64,000 nt of DNA. Origin: Gammaproteobacteria bacterium. Its GTDB lineage: Bacteria > Pseudomonadota > Gammaproteobacteria > Arenicellales > Poriferihabitantaceae. This document shows positions 1 to 11,548 of the stretch, in pieces. The notes under the pieces were generated by a model that saw nothing but the letters and a program-made list of their open reading frames with translations, was not told the origin of the DNA and ran no database searches. The position numbers were made by a program, and so were the translations under genes. How positions within the stretch are numbered: position 1 is the first letter of the stretch; each line of letters opens with the position of its first letter. Where the stretch lies: contig JAUILZ010000003.1 in NCBI GenBank assembly GCA_030432755.1, forward strand, positions 124,001 to 188,000, written 5' to 3'.

Positions 1-459
1 CACCTGCACCAGCTTGAGAATTTCGTGGTAGTCGGCGAGGCTCGCGTTGCGCTTGCCGCGGACACAATCGTGTACACGCGGCGGGCCACCCACCGACGCG
101 GTACAGATATGATTGCCGCCGAGCGTCATCCGGCGTTCCGAATTACGCGGCGTCAGGGTGAACTCGGCGGGCGCACTCGCCAGCGCCCTCGTCACCAGTT
201 CCCGGTCGATCCGCACCCTGCCGGAGTCATCGTCGACTTCCGCCCCTGCATCGCGAAAGGCGGTGCGGGCACGTACGCCCATGAACTCGATACCGATCTC
301 CTCGAGGATGCGCAGCGATGCTTCGTGGATGGTTTCGAGCTGGTCCGCGCTCAGCAGGTTGACCGGATCGAGGCTCGTGCGCACCTGGCGGTAATCGCGC
401 TTCGCGCGTTGACTGGCGCTACCAGGGTTGCTCGTGCGGGACCTTTTACGGCGGGACAT
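1..459 (-). CDS. MttB-family (trimethylamine/betaine) methyltransferase, N-terminal part
   Basis: The reading frame starts with ATG at 459 and runs off the left window edge, so only the first 153 residues are visible. A GAGGTGG ribosome site lies just upstream. Residues 20-60 (DPVNLLSADQLETIHEASLRI-type helix, then ILEEIGIEFMG) and the later GNHICTASVGGPP stretch match the N-terminus of the MttB superfamily. These are corrinoid-dependent methyltransferases acting on trimethylamine or, in members without pyrrolysine, on glycine betaine and similar compounds. A gene for a GlxA/GbdR-like regulator lies upstream on the same strand, which fits betaine or methylamine catabolism. Whether a pyrrolysine TAG codon is present cannot be seen because that part is outside the window. 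Confidence 0.8.
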   Translation of the reverse strand, partial: MSRRKRSRTSNPGSASQRAKRDYRQVRTSLDPVNLLSADQLETIHEASLRILEEIGIEFMGVRARTAFRDAGAEVDDDSGRVRIDRELVTRALASAPAEFTLTPRNSERRMTLGGNHICTASVGGPPRVHDCVRGKRNASLADYHEILKLVQV

Positions 460-570
460 GATCGCTGCCACCTCGGGGCAGACGGGCTGGACCATCATTA
501 GACCGTGCACCCGGTAGCACGGATACCGGCCAGGCGACCCGGGATAACCCTGCCGCGACCGTTACCGCTG

Positions 571-1572
571 TCAGCTCAGCCTGGCCATGTCCGACACGCG
601 TTCCTCGCGCGGTGTGCGGCCGTACACGTCGCGATAGGACTTGATGAAATGGGAATGCGAGGAAAACCCCGATGCGATCGCCACGTCCAGGCCCGATCGC
701 GAGGTATAGAGCAGCAACTGGCGCGCGTTTTCGAGACGCAACCGCAGGTAGTAGCGCTGGGGCGTGGTGTCACGGTACTTCTTGAACAGGCGCTCGAGCT
801 GTCGCAGTGACACCCCGACATGAAGCGCCACTTCCTGTGGTGACAACGGATCCTCGATGTTGTTCTGCATCAGGTCGATGGCCTGTGCGAGCTTCGGGGA
901 GAGCCGGACAAGGTCGTACTTGCCTTCCATGCGCTGCTGGTCATCCGGGGTGCGCAGGCGATCGTGCTGGTACATCTGCGAGATCCTGCGCGTCACCTCG
1001 TGACCGCAATCCATCTCCACCAGGTTGAGCATCATGTCCAGCGCAGCGGTACCCCCGGAACAGGTAGCGCGACGGCGGTCGATCTCGTAGATGTTGCGGG
1101 TGATCTCGAGATGCGGGTAAAGCTCCTGGAATACCGGCAGGTTTTCCCAGTGGATGGTGCATCGGTAGCCGTCCAGCAGCCCCGCCCGGGCGAGCACGAA
1201 ACTTCCCGAACTCGCGCTGCCAAGCATGATGCCCTTGCGGTCCAGCGCCTCCAGCTTGCGCAATGTCCGCTCGTCGTCGAAATACTGCGAATGATTGGTG
1301 GCGATCAGCAATACCTGGTCGCAGGCGCCAACGTCCTGCAGGGATCCTTCCACCGCCACCTGTACTCCGCTACTGGACAACACCGGTACGCCATCCGGTG
1401 ATACGAGATGCCAGCGATAGGCCTGGCCATCCGCGTATCGATTGGCCGTGCGCATGCAATCCACCAGGCAGCTGAACGGAATCAGGGGAAACTGGTCAAA
1501 CAGGACGAGTACCGTCTCACGGGTGTTTACCCGCGCGGTAACCCGGTTTCCGGAAAGCGTTTCAGTGGACAA
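571..1572 (-). CDS. GlxA-family AraC-type transcriptional regulator (GbdR/CdhR-like)
   Basis: The 333-residue protein has a DJ-1/PfpI-type glutaminase-like domain (about residues 20-185, with the GSASSGSFVLARAGLL nucleophile-elbow region) and a C-terminal AraC double helix-turn-helix (about 225-325, LSPQEVALHVGVSLRQLERLF and SGFSSHSHFIKSYRDVYGRTP). This architecture is that of GbdR, CdhR and ArgR-type activators, which sense betaine, carnitine or amino-acid derivatives. It lies about 110 bp upstream of, and co-directional with, the MttB-family gene, so it probably controls that gene. The start is a TTG at 1572: an in-frame TGA sits just upstream, and no ATG or GTG precedes the conserved domain. 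The ligand is unknown. Confidence 0.85.
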   Translation of the reverse strand: MSTETLSGNRVTARVNTRETVLVLFDQFPLIPFSCLVDCMRTANRYADGQAYRWHLVSPDGVPVLSSSGVQVAVEGSLQDVGACDQVLLIATNHSQYFDDERTLRKLEALDRKGIMLGSASSGSFVLARAGLLDGYRCTIHWENLPVFQELYPHLEITRNIYEIDRRRATCSGGTAALDMMLNLVEMDCGHEVTRRISQMYQHDRLRTPDDQQRMEGKYDLVRLSPKLAQAIDLMQNNIEDPLSPQEVALHVGVSLRQLERLFKKYRDTTPQRYYLRLRLENARQLLLYTSRSGLDVAIASGFSSHSHFIKSYRDVYGRTPREERVSDMARLS

Positions 1573-1684
1573 GTCGGTTCACTGGCAGGTCGGACTTCAG
1601 GGGATCACTATAACCGCGATCGAGTCGTTTCGACAATGGCGGCGCCCTGGGGTAGCCTTGCATACAGATTCACGGGTTATACGC

Positions 1685-2596
1685 ATGCAGAAACAGCATG
1701 TCCTGATCACTGGCGGCAGCGGCCTGATTGGCCGCCCACTGACTACCGCGCTGTTGGCGGACGAGCACGCGGTGACGATCCTGACGCGGTCGCCGGAACG
1801 CTTCAGACACCGGCCGGGAGAGTCGGTGTCGCTATGCGCCGCACTATCCGATGCCGGCGCCAATCGTCCCGTCGATGCGGTGGTCAACCTCGCGGGGGCG
1901 CGTATCGTCGGCGCGCGCTGGACCGCGCGCCGTAAACAGGTGCTGCGCGCCAGCCGAATCGGGTTGACCGAAGGCCTGGTGGACTGGATGCTGCGCCAGG
2001 AGCCGCCCCCCGGAGTGCTGGTCAGTGGCTCGGCGACCGGTTATTACGGTGACTGCGGCAGCAGACCGGTGGATGAAACCCATGCGCCCGGCGATGATTT
2101 CGGCGCGCATCTCTGCCGCGACTGGGAACGCGCCGCGCAGCGCGCGGTGGATGCCGGTATACGGGTCGCCTGTGTCCGCACCGGGCTCGTACTCTCCGCT
2201 GGCGGCGGTATGCTGCCACCGATGCGACTGTCGTTTGGCCTCGGCCTCGGCGCACGCATCGGTGACGGCACGCAGTGGATGAGCTGGATCCATATCGACG
2301 ACCATGTCGCCGCGATCCGCCATCTGCTGTCACGCACGGAATCGGCGGGACCCTACAATCTCACCGCCCCCGGGCCGGTTACCAACAGCGAATTTTCCGA
2401 TACCCTGGCGAAGACCCTGCGTCGGCCGCGACTGTTTGTCGCTCCCGCGCCAGTTCTACGCGCCGCACTCGGGGAATCCGCGCAACTGTTGCTGGGCGGC
2501 CAGAAGGTGCTACCGGAGCGCCTGACCGACGAGGGATTCACCTTCCGTTTTCCCGACCTGCCACTCGCACTCGAGGACCTGCTCGGCAAACGCTGA
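1685..2596 (+). CDS. TIGR01777-type NAD-dependent epimerase (SDR39U1/YfcH family)
   Basis: The 303-residue protein starts with a Rossmann motif (ITGGSGLIGRPLTTAL, residues 8-23). It contains NLAGARIVGARWTARRK, SGSATGYYG with the catalytic-type Tyr, and VRTGLVLSAGGGMLPPM, all typical of the YfcH/SDR39U1 group of extended short-chain dehydrogenases. The reaction is not known for the family. The frame is open further upstream (to 1442) but the homologous region begins at the ATG at 1685, so that start is used. The gene stands alone between a divergent regulator and the acyltransferase gene downstream. Confidence 0.9.
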   Translation: MQKQHVLITGGSGLIGRPLTTALLADEHAVTILTRSPERFRHRPGESVSLCAALSDAGANRPVDAVVNLAGARIVGARWTARRKQVLRASRIGLTEGLVDWMLRQEPPPGVLVSGSATGYYGDCGSRPVDETHAPGDDFGAHLCRDWERAAQRAVDAGIRVACVRTGLVLSAGGGMLPPMRLSFGLGLGARIGDGTQWMSWIHIDDHVAAIRHLLSRTESAGPYNLTAPGPVTNSEFSDTLAKTLRRPRLFVAPAPVLRAALGESAQLLLGGQKVLPERLTDEGFTFRFPDLPLALEDLLGKR

Positions 2597-2682
2597 CAGG
2601 AACCGACGTGCTGACAGGATGTCAGACCAGGCCGCCTGCAATGCTATAGTCCGTCCCTGTTCCGCCGACCCGCCCGGATGCC

Positions 2683-3771
2683 ATGGGACCTGCCGTGACC
2701 CTGGACGCGTTGTCCGGCGATCGCAACAACAACTTCAACCTGCTGCGTTTTGCCGCCGCCAGCGCGGTGATCCTCGGTCACAGCATCCTGCTCTCGGGGC
2801 AGCGAACGAGTTCGCTCGGCTGGTCGCTGGGATATGCTGCGGTGAACTGCTTCTTCGTGATCAGCGGCTTCCTTGTCTGCCGTAGTTTCTGCCTGCGCGG
2901 CAACCTGCGGGACTACCTCGCCTGCCGTACCCTGCGTCTCTATCCGGCGCTCCTGATCGCGGTGGCGTTTTGCGTCTTTGGTGTTGGTCTGTGGATGACG
3001 CCGGTTGATCCGGCGACATTCCTCGGCCATGAGCAGACGCGCCGATTCCTCTGGCATAACAGCCTGCTGTTTGTCGGCCAGGTGGAGATCCACCTTCCCG
3101 GGTTGTTTTCCCGCAATCCCTATCCCGGGCAGGTCAATGCACCGCTGTGGACACTGCAGTACGAGCTCGGCTGCTACCTGTTGCTCGCACTGCTCGGGGC
3201 GCCGACGCTGCTGCTTGCGGCGGCGCGACGGGAATCGATCCTGCGTGCAATTGTCACCTTGCTGGCGCTGGTTTGCATGGCGTTGTTTCTGGCCAACGTC
3301 GCTTCGAGCACGCCCGAGACCGGAATCGTCGCAAACGGCGTGCGCCTGGGTGCCATGTTCTTCTCCGGCGCAGCGTTGTATCTCTGGCGCCAGCACATAC
3401 GCCTTTCTCATTCAGCGGCCCTGCTGCTCGTCATCGTCATCGTCATCCTCGCCCTGAGTCCGTGGCGATCGCCATTCGTGGTCACTACCTGGCTCGCCCT
3501 GCCCTACCTGTTGCTCTACCTTGCCTATGTTCCGGGTGGCGCATTGCGCTGTTTCAATCGCCTGGGCGATTACTCCTATGGACTGTACGTGTTCGCTTTT
3601 CCGCTGCAACAACTCCTGGTCTGGTACTTGTCCGGCATCAATGCGCCGACATTGTTCCTGGCTTCCATGACCTGCACCCTGCCGCTGGCGATGTTGTCCT
3701 GGCACTGCGTGGAGAAACCCGCGCTGGCCCTGAAACCGCAGCGCTATTCCAGCGCTTCGACGATACGGTGA
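2683..3771 (+). CDS. Acyltransferase 3 family membrane protein
   Basis: The 362-residue polytopic protein begins with NFNLLRFAAASAVILGHS, the family signature in which the Arg and His are the conserved active-site pair. It has about ten hydrophobic segments. These integral inner-membrane enzymes move acetyl, succinyl or other acyl groups onto surface polysaccharide, peptidoglycan or lipid A sugars; the acceptor here is unknown. A possible extended -10 element (TGCTATAGT) lies about 35 bp upstream. The 3' end overlaps the end of the convergent gshB gene by 28 bp. Confidence 0.85.
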   Translation: MGPAVTLDALSGDRNNNFNLLRFAAASAVILGHSILLSGQRTSSLGWSLGYAAVNCFFVISGFLVCRSFCLRGNLRDYLACRTLRLYPALLIAVAFCVFGVGLWMTPVDPATFLGHEQTRRFLWHNSLLFVGQVEIHLPGLFSRNPYPGQVNAPLWTLQYELGCYLLLALLGAPTLLLAAARRESILRAIVTLLALVCMALFLANVASSTPETGIVANGVRLGAMFFSGAALYLWRQHIRLSHSAALLLVIVIVILALSPWRSPFVVTTWLALPYLLLYLAYVPGGALRCFNRLGDYSYGLYVFAFPLQQLLVWYLSGINAPTLFLASMTCTLPLAMLSWHCVEKPALALKPQRYSSASTIR

Positions 3772-4661
3772 TGTAACGGTTGACCGGCGAACCGGCTCAT
3801 CTCCTGCAACCCGGTGGGGCTGGTGACATTGACCTCGATCAGCATGTCGCCGATGACATCGATGCCGACGAAGAACAGTCCCCGGTCGCGGCATTCCGGC
3901 CCGAGGGCGGCGCAGATCTCGAGATCGCCTGGCGTGAGTGCCGCCGGGTTGGCGCTGCCGCCCTGGTCGAGGTTGTTCAGCTCGACGCCGTCGGCGTGCA
4001 GCCGGAGGATTGCCCCGAGTGGCTCACCTTCCAGCAACAGTATCCGCTTGTCACCCTCGTGCGCCGCGGGTAGGTATTCCTGGGCGATGACCCAGTGCCT
4101 GCCATTGTGCGTCGCCGTGCTCAATGGCGCGGTATCTTCTCCGCGTGTGTAAAACACGATGCCCTTGCCGCCGAATCCATCCACCGGCTTGACCGTGATG
4201 CGCGCGAAACCCTCCGCGAAGGACGCGATCTCCGCTGCATCGTTACTCACCAGGGTCGGCGGGGTGAAGCGGGGAAACGCCAGCGCCGCCAGTTTCTCAT
4301 TCCAGTCGCGCACTCCCTGAGGGCGATTTACCACGCGCGTGCTGTCGGGAAGAAAATCGAGCAGGAGAGTGACGTAGAAATAGCGCCGGTCGAAGGGCGG
4401 ATCGGTGCGTAGCCAGACGACATCGACGTCGTCCATCGGAAATACTCCATCCTCCAGGATACTGAATGGCGCCTCCCGGTTGTCATGGACCTCCAGCCAC
4501 TGGAGTCGCGCATGCAGCTTGTCGTGGCGCAGCGAGAGCCAGCCCGGATCCGCGTAGGCTACCTCGTGACCACGCTCGCGACAGGCTTTCATCAGGAAAT
4601 ATGTGGTGTCCTTCCACTGCTTCACGGAGCCGATGGGATCCATGATGAAGACATGTTTCAT
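3744..4661 (-). CDS. gshB: Glutathione synthetase
   Basis: GshB joins gamma-glutamylcysteine and glycine using ATP to form glutathione. The 305-residue product opens with MKHVFIMDPIGSVK, as in known GshB, followed by the PRGVRDWNEKL region, the ATP-grasp segments (ITVKPVDGFGGKGIVFY and EYLPAAHEGDKRILLLEGEPLGA) and the C-terminal FVGIDVIGDMLIEVNVTSPTGLQ metal-binding motif. The frame is open far upstream inside prpE. The ATG at 4661 is preferred because GGAA sits about 9 nt ahead of it; the ATG at 4667 would have too short a spacing. It follows prpE by about 20 bp and is probably co-transcribed with it. Confidence 0.93.
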   Translation of the reverse strand: MKHVFIMDPIGSVKQWKDTTYFLMKACRERGHEVAYADPGWLSLRHDKLHARLQWLEVHDNREAPFSILEDGVFPMDDVDVVWLRTDPPFDRRYFYVTLLLDFLPDSTRVVNRPQGVRDWNEKLAALAFPRFTPPTLVSNDAAEIASFAEGFARITVKPVDGFGGKGIVFYTRGEDTAPLSTATHNGRHWVIAQEYLPAAHEGDKRILLLEGEPLGAILRLHADGVELNNLDQGGSANPAALTPGDLEICAALGPECRDRGLFFVGIDVIGDMLIEVNVTSPTGLQEMSRFAGQPLHHRIVEALE

Positions 4662-4681
4662 CGCCATGTTCCGCGCCGCCG

Positions 4682-6577
4682 TCAGTCGGCGTAACCCAGA
4701 GCTTTCAGCGCGCTGGTGATCTCGTCGAGTATCGCCGGGTCGTCGATGGTGGCGGGCATCTTCCACGCATCGCGGTCGGCGATTTTTTTCATCGTCCCGC
4801 GCAGGATCTTGCCGGAACGGGTCTTCGGTAGCCGCGGCACCACCGCGGCAAGCTTGAATGCCGCCACCGGACCGATGTGTTCCCGCACCAGGCCGATGCA
4901 CTCTGCGACGATCTCGCCGTGATCCCGATCCACGCCGCTGCTCAGCACGAGACATCCCAGCGGCACTTCGCCCTTGAGATCGTCGCGCACGCCGATGACC
5001 GCGCATTCGGCGACATCGGGATGGGAGGCCAGCACCTCCTCGATGGCGCCGGTGGACAGGCGGTGGCCGGCGACGTTGATCACGTCGTCCGTGCGCGACA
5101 TGACGAACACGTAACCGTCCTCGTCGATGAAACCGGCGTCGCCGGTTTCGTAGTATCCGGGAAATCGACGCAGGTAGGCGTCGAACATCCGTTCGCGGGC
5201 GTTCCAGAGCGTGGGGAAGGTGCCGGGGGGCAACGGCAGTTTCACCGCCAGCGAACCGATATCCCCCGACACCACGGGTTCGCCCTCGTCGTCCAGCACC
5301 GCCAGGTTCCAGCCCGGCACCGGCAACGTGGGCGAGCCCTGCTTGACCGGCAACAGCTCGATGCCGAGGCAATTGGCGCAGATCGCCCAGCCGGTTTCCG
5401 TTTGCCACCAGTGATCGATAACGGGCACGCCGAGCTTGTCGCTGGCCCACTGCAGGGTATCCGGATCGGTGCGTTCGCCCGCCAGGAACAACGCCCGCAG
5501 GCCGCTGGTATCGTATTTTTCCAGGTAACTGCCACCGGGATCTTCCTTCTTGATCGCGCGAAACGCGGTGGGCGCGGTGAACAATACCTTGACGTCATGC
5601 TCCGCGATCACCCGCCAGAACACGCCGGGGTCCGGCGTGCCCACCGGCTTGCCCTCGAAAACCACGGTGGTGTTGCGCGCCAGCAACGGCGCATAGACGA
5701 TGTAGGAATGCCCCACCACCCAGCCGACATCGGATGCCGCCCAGTAGACCTCGCCGGGTTCGACGTTGTAGATGTTCTTCATCGTCCAGTGAAGCGCGAC
5801 GATGCCGCCGCCGGTATCGCGCACCACCCCTTTCGGCTGACCCGTGGTGCCGGAGGTATAGAGGATGTACAGCGGGGCGAGCGCATCCATGGGAACGCAA
5901 TCAGTCGGCTCCGCGGCGGCCACCGCTTCCTGCCAGTCGATGTCGCGGCCAGGCTGCATGTCCGCAGTGACCTCGGGGCGCTGGAAAATGATGCAATGAT
6001 CCGGCTTGTGCCTTGCGAGCTCGATGGCGCGATCGAGCAGCGGCTTGTATGCCACTACCCGGCCGGGTTCGATGCCGCAGGACGCCGCGACGATGACCTT
6101 TGGCACGCAGTCGTTGATCCGCACCGCGAGTTCATTGGAAGCGAATCCGCCGAACACCACCGAATGCACCGCGCCGATGCGCGCGCAGGCAAGCATGGCC
6201 ACCAGGGCTTCCGGAATCATGGGCATGTAGATGATGACCCGGTCGCCGGTGTCGACCCCGGCATTTCGCAGGGCGCCCGCAAACAGCGATATCTGTTCCT
6301 GCAACTCGGCGTAGGTAATCTTCCTCTGGCTGCCGGTTATCGGGCTGTCGTGGATGATGGCGACCTGGTCGCCATGGCCGGATTCCACGTGGCGATCCAC
6401 GGCGTTGTAGCAGACGTTGGTCTGTCCGCCGGTGAACCAGCGATAGTACGGCGCATCGCTGCCATCGAGCACCTTGTCCCACTTGCGGTCCCAGTGCAGT
6501 TGCTCCGCGATTTCGCCCCAGTAGGCTTCGGGCTCTTCTATGGAACGGCGGTAGATCGCGTCAAATTTTTTTCTCAT
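4682..6577 (-). CDS. prpE: Propionyl-CoA synthetase (acyl-CoA ligase)
   Basis: The 631-residue adenylate-forming ligase activates short-chain acids, most likely propionate, to acyl-CoA. Visible motifs are the AMP-binding P-loop YTSGTTGQPKGV, WWQTETGW, the YYETGDAGFIDEDGY hinge region and the C-terminal catalytic lysine in PKTRSGKILRGTMKK. The stretch GRVVAYKPLLDRAIELA is more like PrpE than acetyl-CoA synthetase, and length matches PrpE (about 630). The start at 6577 is used because homology begins with MRKKFDAIYRRSIEEPEAYW and GGAAAAG precedes it. It is divergent from an enoyl-CoA hydratase gene. No prpBCD genes are in the window. Confidence 0.88.
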   Translation of the reverse strand: MRKKFDAIYRRSIEEPEAYWGEIAEQLHWDRKWDKVLDGSDAPYYRWFTGGQTNVCYNAVDRHVESGHGDQVAIIHDSPITGSQRKITYAELQEQISLFAGALRNAGVDTGDRVIIYMPMIPEALVAMLACARIGAVHSVVFGGFASNELAVRINDCVPKVIVAASCGIEPGRVVAYKPLLDRAIELARHKPDHCIIFQRPEVTADMQPGRDIDWQEAVAAAEPTDCVPMDALAPLYILYTSGTTGQPKGVVRDTGGGIVALHWTMKNIYNVEPGEVYWAASDVGWVVGHSYIVYAPLLARNTTVVFEGKPVGTPDPGVFWRVIAEHDVKVLFTAPTAFRAIKKEDPGGSYLEKYDTSGLRALFLAGERTDPDTLQWASDKLGVPVIDHWWQTETGWAICANCLGIELLPVKQGSPTLPVPGWNLAVLDDEGEPVVSGDIGSLAVKLPLPPGTFPTLWNARERMFDAYLRRFPGYYETGDAGFIDEDGYVFVMSRTDDVINVAGHRLSTGAIEEVLASHPDVAECAVIGVRDDLKGEVPLGCLVLSSGVDRDHGEIVAECIGLVREHIGPVAAFKLAAVVPRLPKTRSGKILRGTMKKIADRDAWKMPATIDDPAILDEITSALKALGYAD

Positions 6578-6740
6578 GCTGCTTTTCCGGCTGTGCCTGC
6601 ACGGTCGTCGGAACCGCGCGCCGCCTGCTCTCATTGGTTGGTGTCAACTGGTTGCCGGGACGGGCTGCTGGCGCCCTGTCCGGCCGTCCAGCGGGGCTTT
6701 TGCGTTATAGTCTAGCTCACTCATTTTTCGTATTCCACCA

Positions 6741-7517
6741 ATGGCTTACAACACCCTGATCGTCGAAACCCGGGGCCGCGCGGGCCTCGTCCGGCTGAAC
6801 CGCCCCGAGGCGCTCAACGCCCTGTCCACGGAACTCATGATCGAACTTGGCGATGCGCTCGCGGCCTTCGAAAAGGACGACGCCATCGGCGCGATGGTAG
6901 TCACCGGCAGCGAGAAAGCCTTCGCCGCGGGGGCGGACATCAAGGAAATGAAGGATCGCAGCTTCGCCGACGTCTACCGCCAGGACTTCATCACCGACAA
7001 CTGGGAGGAAGTGCTCAACTGCCGCAAGCCGGTGATCGCGGCGGTCAGCGGCTATGCCCTCGGCGGCGGATGCGAACTGGCGATGATGTGCGATTTCATC
7101 ATCGCAGCGGACAATGCGCGCTTCGGCCAACCGGAGATCAACCTCGGCGTCATCCCCGGCGCCGGGGGCACCCAGCGGCTGACGCGCGCGATTGGCAAGT
7201 CCAAGGCCATGGAACTGTGTCTCACCGGCCGCATGATGGACGCCGAAGAAGCGGAACGCGCGGGCCTCGTCGCGTACATCGTGCCGGCGGCGGAACTGCT
7301 GGACAAGGCAATCGAGACCGCAGAATCCATTGCCTCCCGGTCGTTGCCGTCGGTCATGATGTGCAAGGAATCGGTGAACCGCGCCTTTGAAACCACCCTC
7401 GCCGAGGGCCTCCTGTTCGAACGCCGCCAGTTCCACGCCCTGTTCGCTACCGAGGACCAGAAGGAAGGCATGGCGGCGTTCGCGGAAAAGCGAAAGCCCG
7501 ACTGGAAACACCGTTGA
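6741..7517 (+). CDS. Enoyl-CoA hydratase (crotonase family)
   Basis: The 258-residue crotonase-fold enzyme adds water across 2-enoyl-CoA. The oxyanion-hole segment [11 protein letters not shown] and both catalytic glutamates are present, in [14 protein letters not shown] and [20 protein letters not shown]. It most resembles short-chain or PaaF-type hydratases. The next gene, an MFS transporter, starts within about 25 bp of its stop, so the two are likely one transcript. Divergent prpE suggests a link with short-chain acyl-CoA metabolism, which is an inference from position only. Confidence 0.9.
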   Translation: MAYNTLIVETRGRAGLVRLNRPEALNALSTELMIELGDALAAFEKDDAIGAMVVTGSEKAFAAGADIKEMKDRSFADVYRQDFITDNWEEVLNCRKPVIAAVSGYALGGGCELAMMCDFIIAADNARFGQPEINLGVIPGAGGTQRLTRAIGKSKAMELCLTGRMMDAEEAERAGLVAYIVPAAELLDKAIETAESIASRSLPSVMMCKESVNRAFETTLAEGLLFERRQFHALFATEDQKEGMAAFAEKRKPDWKHR

Positions 7518-7540
7518 ACACCCCTCGAACCGGAGGCGCC

Positions 7541-8746
7541 GTGACGACCTGGCGAACGCCCGCGGTGGTCGTCGTTGCCGGCTGCATGATTGCGGTGATC
7601 GGCTTTGGCATCCGCTCGACCTTCGGCCTTTTCCTGCAGCCGCTGACCACCGACCTCGGCTGGAGCCGCGAGACCTACGGCCTCGCCATAGCGCTGCAGA
7701 ACCTTTTCTGGGGCATCGGCCTGCCTTTCGCCGGCGCGCTGGCGGACCGGATCGGCTCGGTCAAGGTCATCATCGCGGGCGCCCTGATGTACGGCGCCGG
7801 GGTGTATGGCATGTCGGTGGCCGCCTCCCCGTTCGCCCTGCACCTCACCGGCGGCGTCCTCGCAGGACTTGGTATCGCGTTTGCCGCGTTCACCATTGTC
7901 ATGGCGTCCATGGCTCGGGTAGTGCGCGCGGAACGACGCTCCATGGTCTTCGGGCTCGGCACCGCGGCGGGCTCACTGGGGCAGTTCCTGTTTTCGCCCA
8001 TCGCCCAGGGGTTCATCGGAGCCTGGGGCTGGACCACCGCGCTCGTATTGCTGGCGGCAGTCTGTCTGGTGATGATCCCCCTCGCGATGGTATTGCCGTC
8101 CGACCCCGCCGAGTCCGTGGACCAGGTCGCCGAGCAGACCATGGGAGCGGCGCTTCGCGAGGCGCTGGCGCACCGTGGTTACCTGCTGCTGACCACGGGA
8201 TTCTTCGTCTGCGGCTTCCATGTAGCATTCATCACGGTGCATTTCCCTGCATACATCCGCGACGTGGGCCTTACTCCCACGGTTGGCGCCTGGGCCATCG
8301 CCCTCATTGGCCTGATGAACATCATCGGCTCGTTCTCTGCCGGCCTGGCGGGACAGCGCTACAGCAAGAAAGCCGGTCTCAGCCTGATCTATTTTGTGCG
8401 CGCCCTCGTCATCATGGCGCTACTGCTGCTGCCCAAGACACCTTTTGTCGTACTGGCCTTTGCCGCCATCATGGGACTCCTGTGGCTCTCCACCGTGCCG
8501 CTCACCACGGGCATCGTCGCCCAGGTTTTCGGCGTGCGTTACATGGCGACACTGTTCGGCATCGTGTTCCTCAGCCACCAGCTCGGCAGCTTCCTCGGAG
8601 TGTGGCTAGGGGGAAGGATCTACGACCAGACGGGATCCTACGACGGCATGTGGATCGCCGGAGCGGTGTTGGGCCTGCTCGCGGCCCTCATACACCTGCC
8701 CATCGACGAGAAGCCGCTGGCCAGGCTCAGCGCCACGCCCGCTTAG
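7541..8746 (+). CDS. MFS transporter, 12 membrane segments
   Basis: The 401-residue product is a major facilitator superfamily permease with about twelve hydrophobic helices and the loop 2-3 motif GALADRIGSVKVIIAGALM. It resembles the monocarboxylate/oxalate-type MFS group, but the substrate cannot be read from the sequence. The GTG start at 7541 is chosen because GGAGG lies 5 bp upstream. An in-frame TTG at 7514, overlapping the stop of the hydratase gene, has no good ribosome site. It is probably co-transcribed with the upstream enoyl-CoA hydratase, suggesting uptake of an organic acid that the hydratase helps degrade. Confidence 0.85.
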   Translation: MTTWRTPAVVVVAGCMIAVIGFGIRSTFGLFLQPLTTDLGWSRETYGLAIALQNLFWGIGLPFAGALADRIGSVKVIIAGALMYGAGVYGMSVAASPFALHLTGGVLAGLGIAFAAFTIVMASMARVVRAERRSMVFGLGTAAGSLGQFLFSPIAQGFIGAWGWTTALVLLAAVCLVMIPLAMVLPSDPAESVDQVAEQTMGAALREALAHRGYLLLTTGFFVCGFHVAFITVHFPAYIRDVGLTPTVGAWAIALIGLMNIIGSFSAGLAGQRYSKKAGLSLIYFVRALVIMALLLLPKTPFVVLAFAAIMGLLWLSTVPLTTGIVAQVFGVRYMATLFGIVFLSHQLGSFLGVWLGGRIYDQTGSYDGMWIAGAVLGLLAALIHLPIDEKPLARLSATPA

Positions 8747-8770
8747 TACGCGGGGATCCTCGACGCGGGA

Positions 8771-11074
<2,304 letters not shown>

Positions 11075-11158
11075 GCGCGGATTTCTGTTGACGTCGTTGA
11101 CTGTGGGCGGGCTACCCGGCCGACCGGCCCGGGTTACGGTTGCCTGCTGCGGGGCGGT

Positions 11159-11542
11159 TCATGCCACGTCCATGGTGCATTGCAACGGATGCTGGTTCTC
11201 CATCGCGTAGTCCATCACCAGCCGTACCTTGGTCTCGGCGATCTCCCGGGGAAACACCCCGCAGACGCCGACCCCGCGGGTATGCACGTGGAGCATGATC
11301 TGCTCCGCCTTCTCCCGCGGCATCTGGAAAAACTTCATCAGGAGGCTCACGACGAATTCCATGGGGGTGTAGTCGTCGTTGTGCAGCAGCACCTTGTACA
11401 GCGGAGGTTTCTTGACCTTCGGCTTGCTCTGCTCGACGATGAGCCCGGTACCCGAATCCTTGCCGTCTTCGGATTCCTTGCCATCGCCCAGGTGCGGTGC
11501 ATCGGGGCGCGAGCAGACAATGCGTTGGAACAGTTGCGTCAC
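11159..11542 (-). CDS. clpS: ATP-dependent Clp protease adaptor ClpS
   Basis: ClpS binds the ClpA N-domain and delivers N-degron proteins. The conserved core (from about residue 43) contains [39 protein letters not shown] and [14 protein letters not shown], which form the N-end-rule pocket and ClpA-contact surface. The GTG start at 11542 gives 127 residues, some 20 longer than E. coli ClpS. The extra N-terminal part is poorly conserved, so the true start could be further in, but I see no better codon. clpA follows directly. Confidence 0.93.
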   Translation of the reverse strand: MTQLFQRIVCSRPDAPHLGDGKESEDGKDSGTGLIVEQSKPKVKKPPLYKVLLHNDDYTPMEFVVSLLMKFFQMPREKAEQIMLHVHTRGVGVCGVFPREIAETKVRLVMDYAMENQHPLQCTMDVA

Positions 11543-11548
11543 GCGCAG

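Noticed and set aside
4877..6715. Open plus-strand frame of 612 codons opposite prpE
   Set aside because: It is antisense to a clear propionyl-CoA synthetase and shows no domain or signal, only the usual codon-bias shadow.
6690..6720. TATAGT near the enoyl-CoA hydratase gene as a promoter
   Set aside because: No acceptable -35 hexamer lies at the right distance, so the match is too weak to list.
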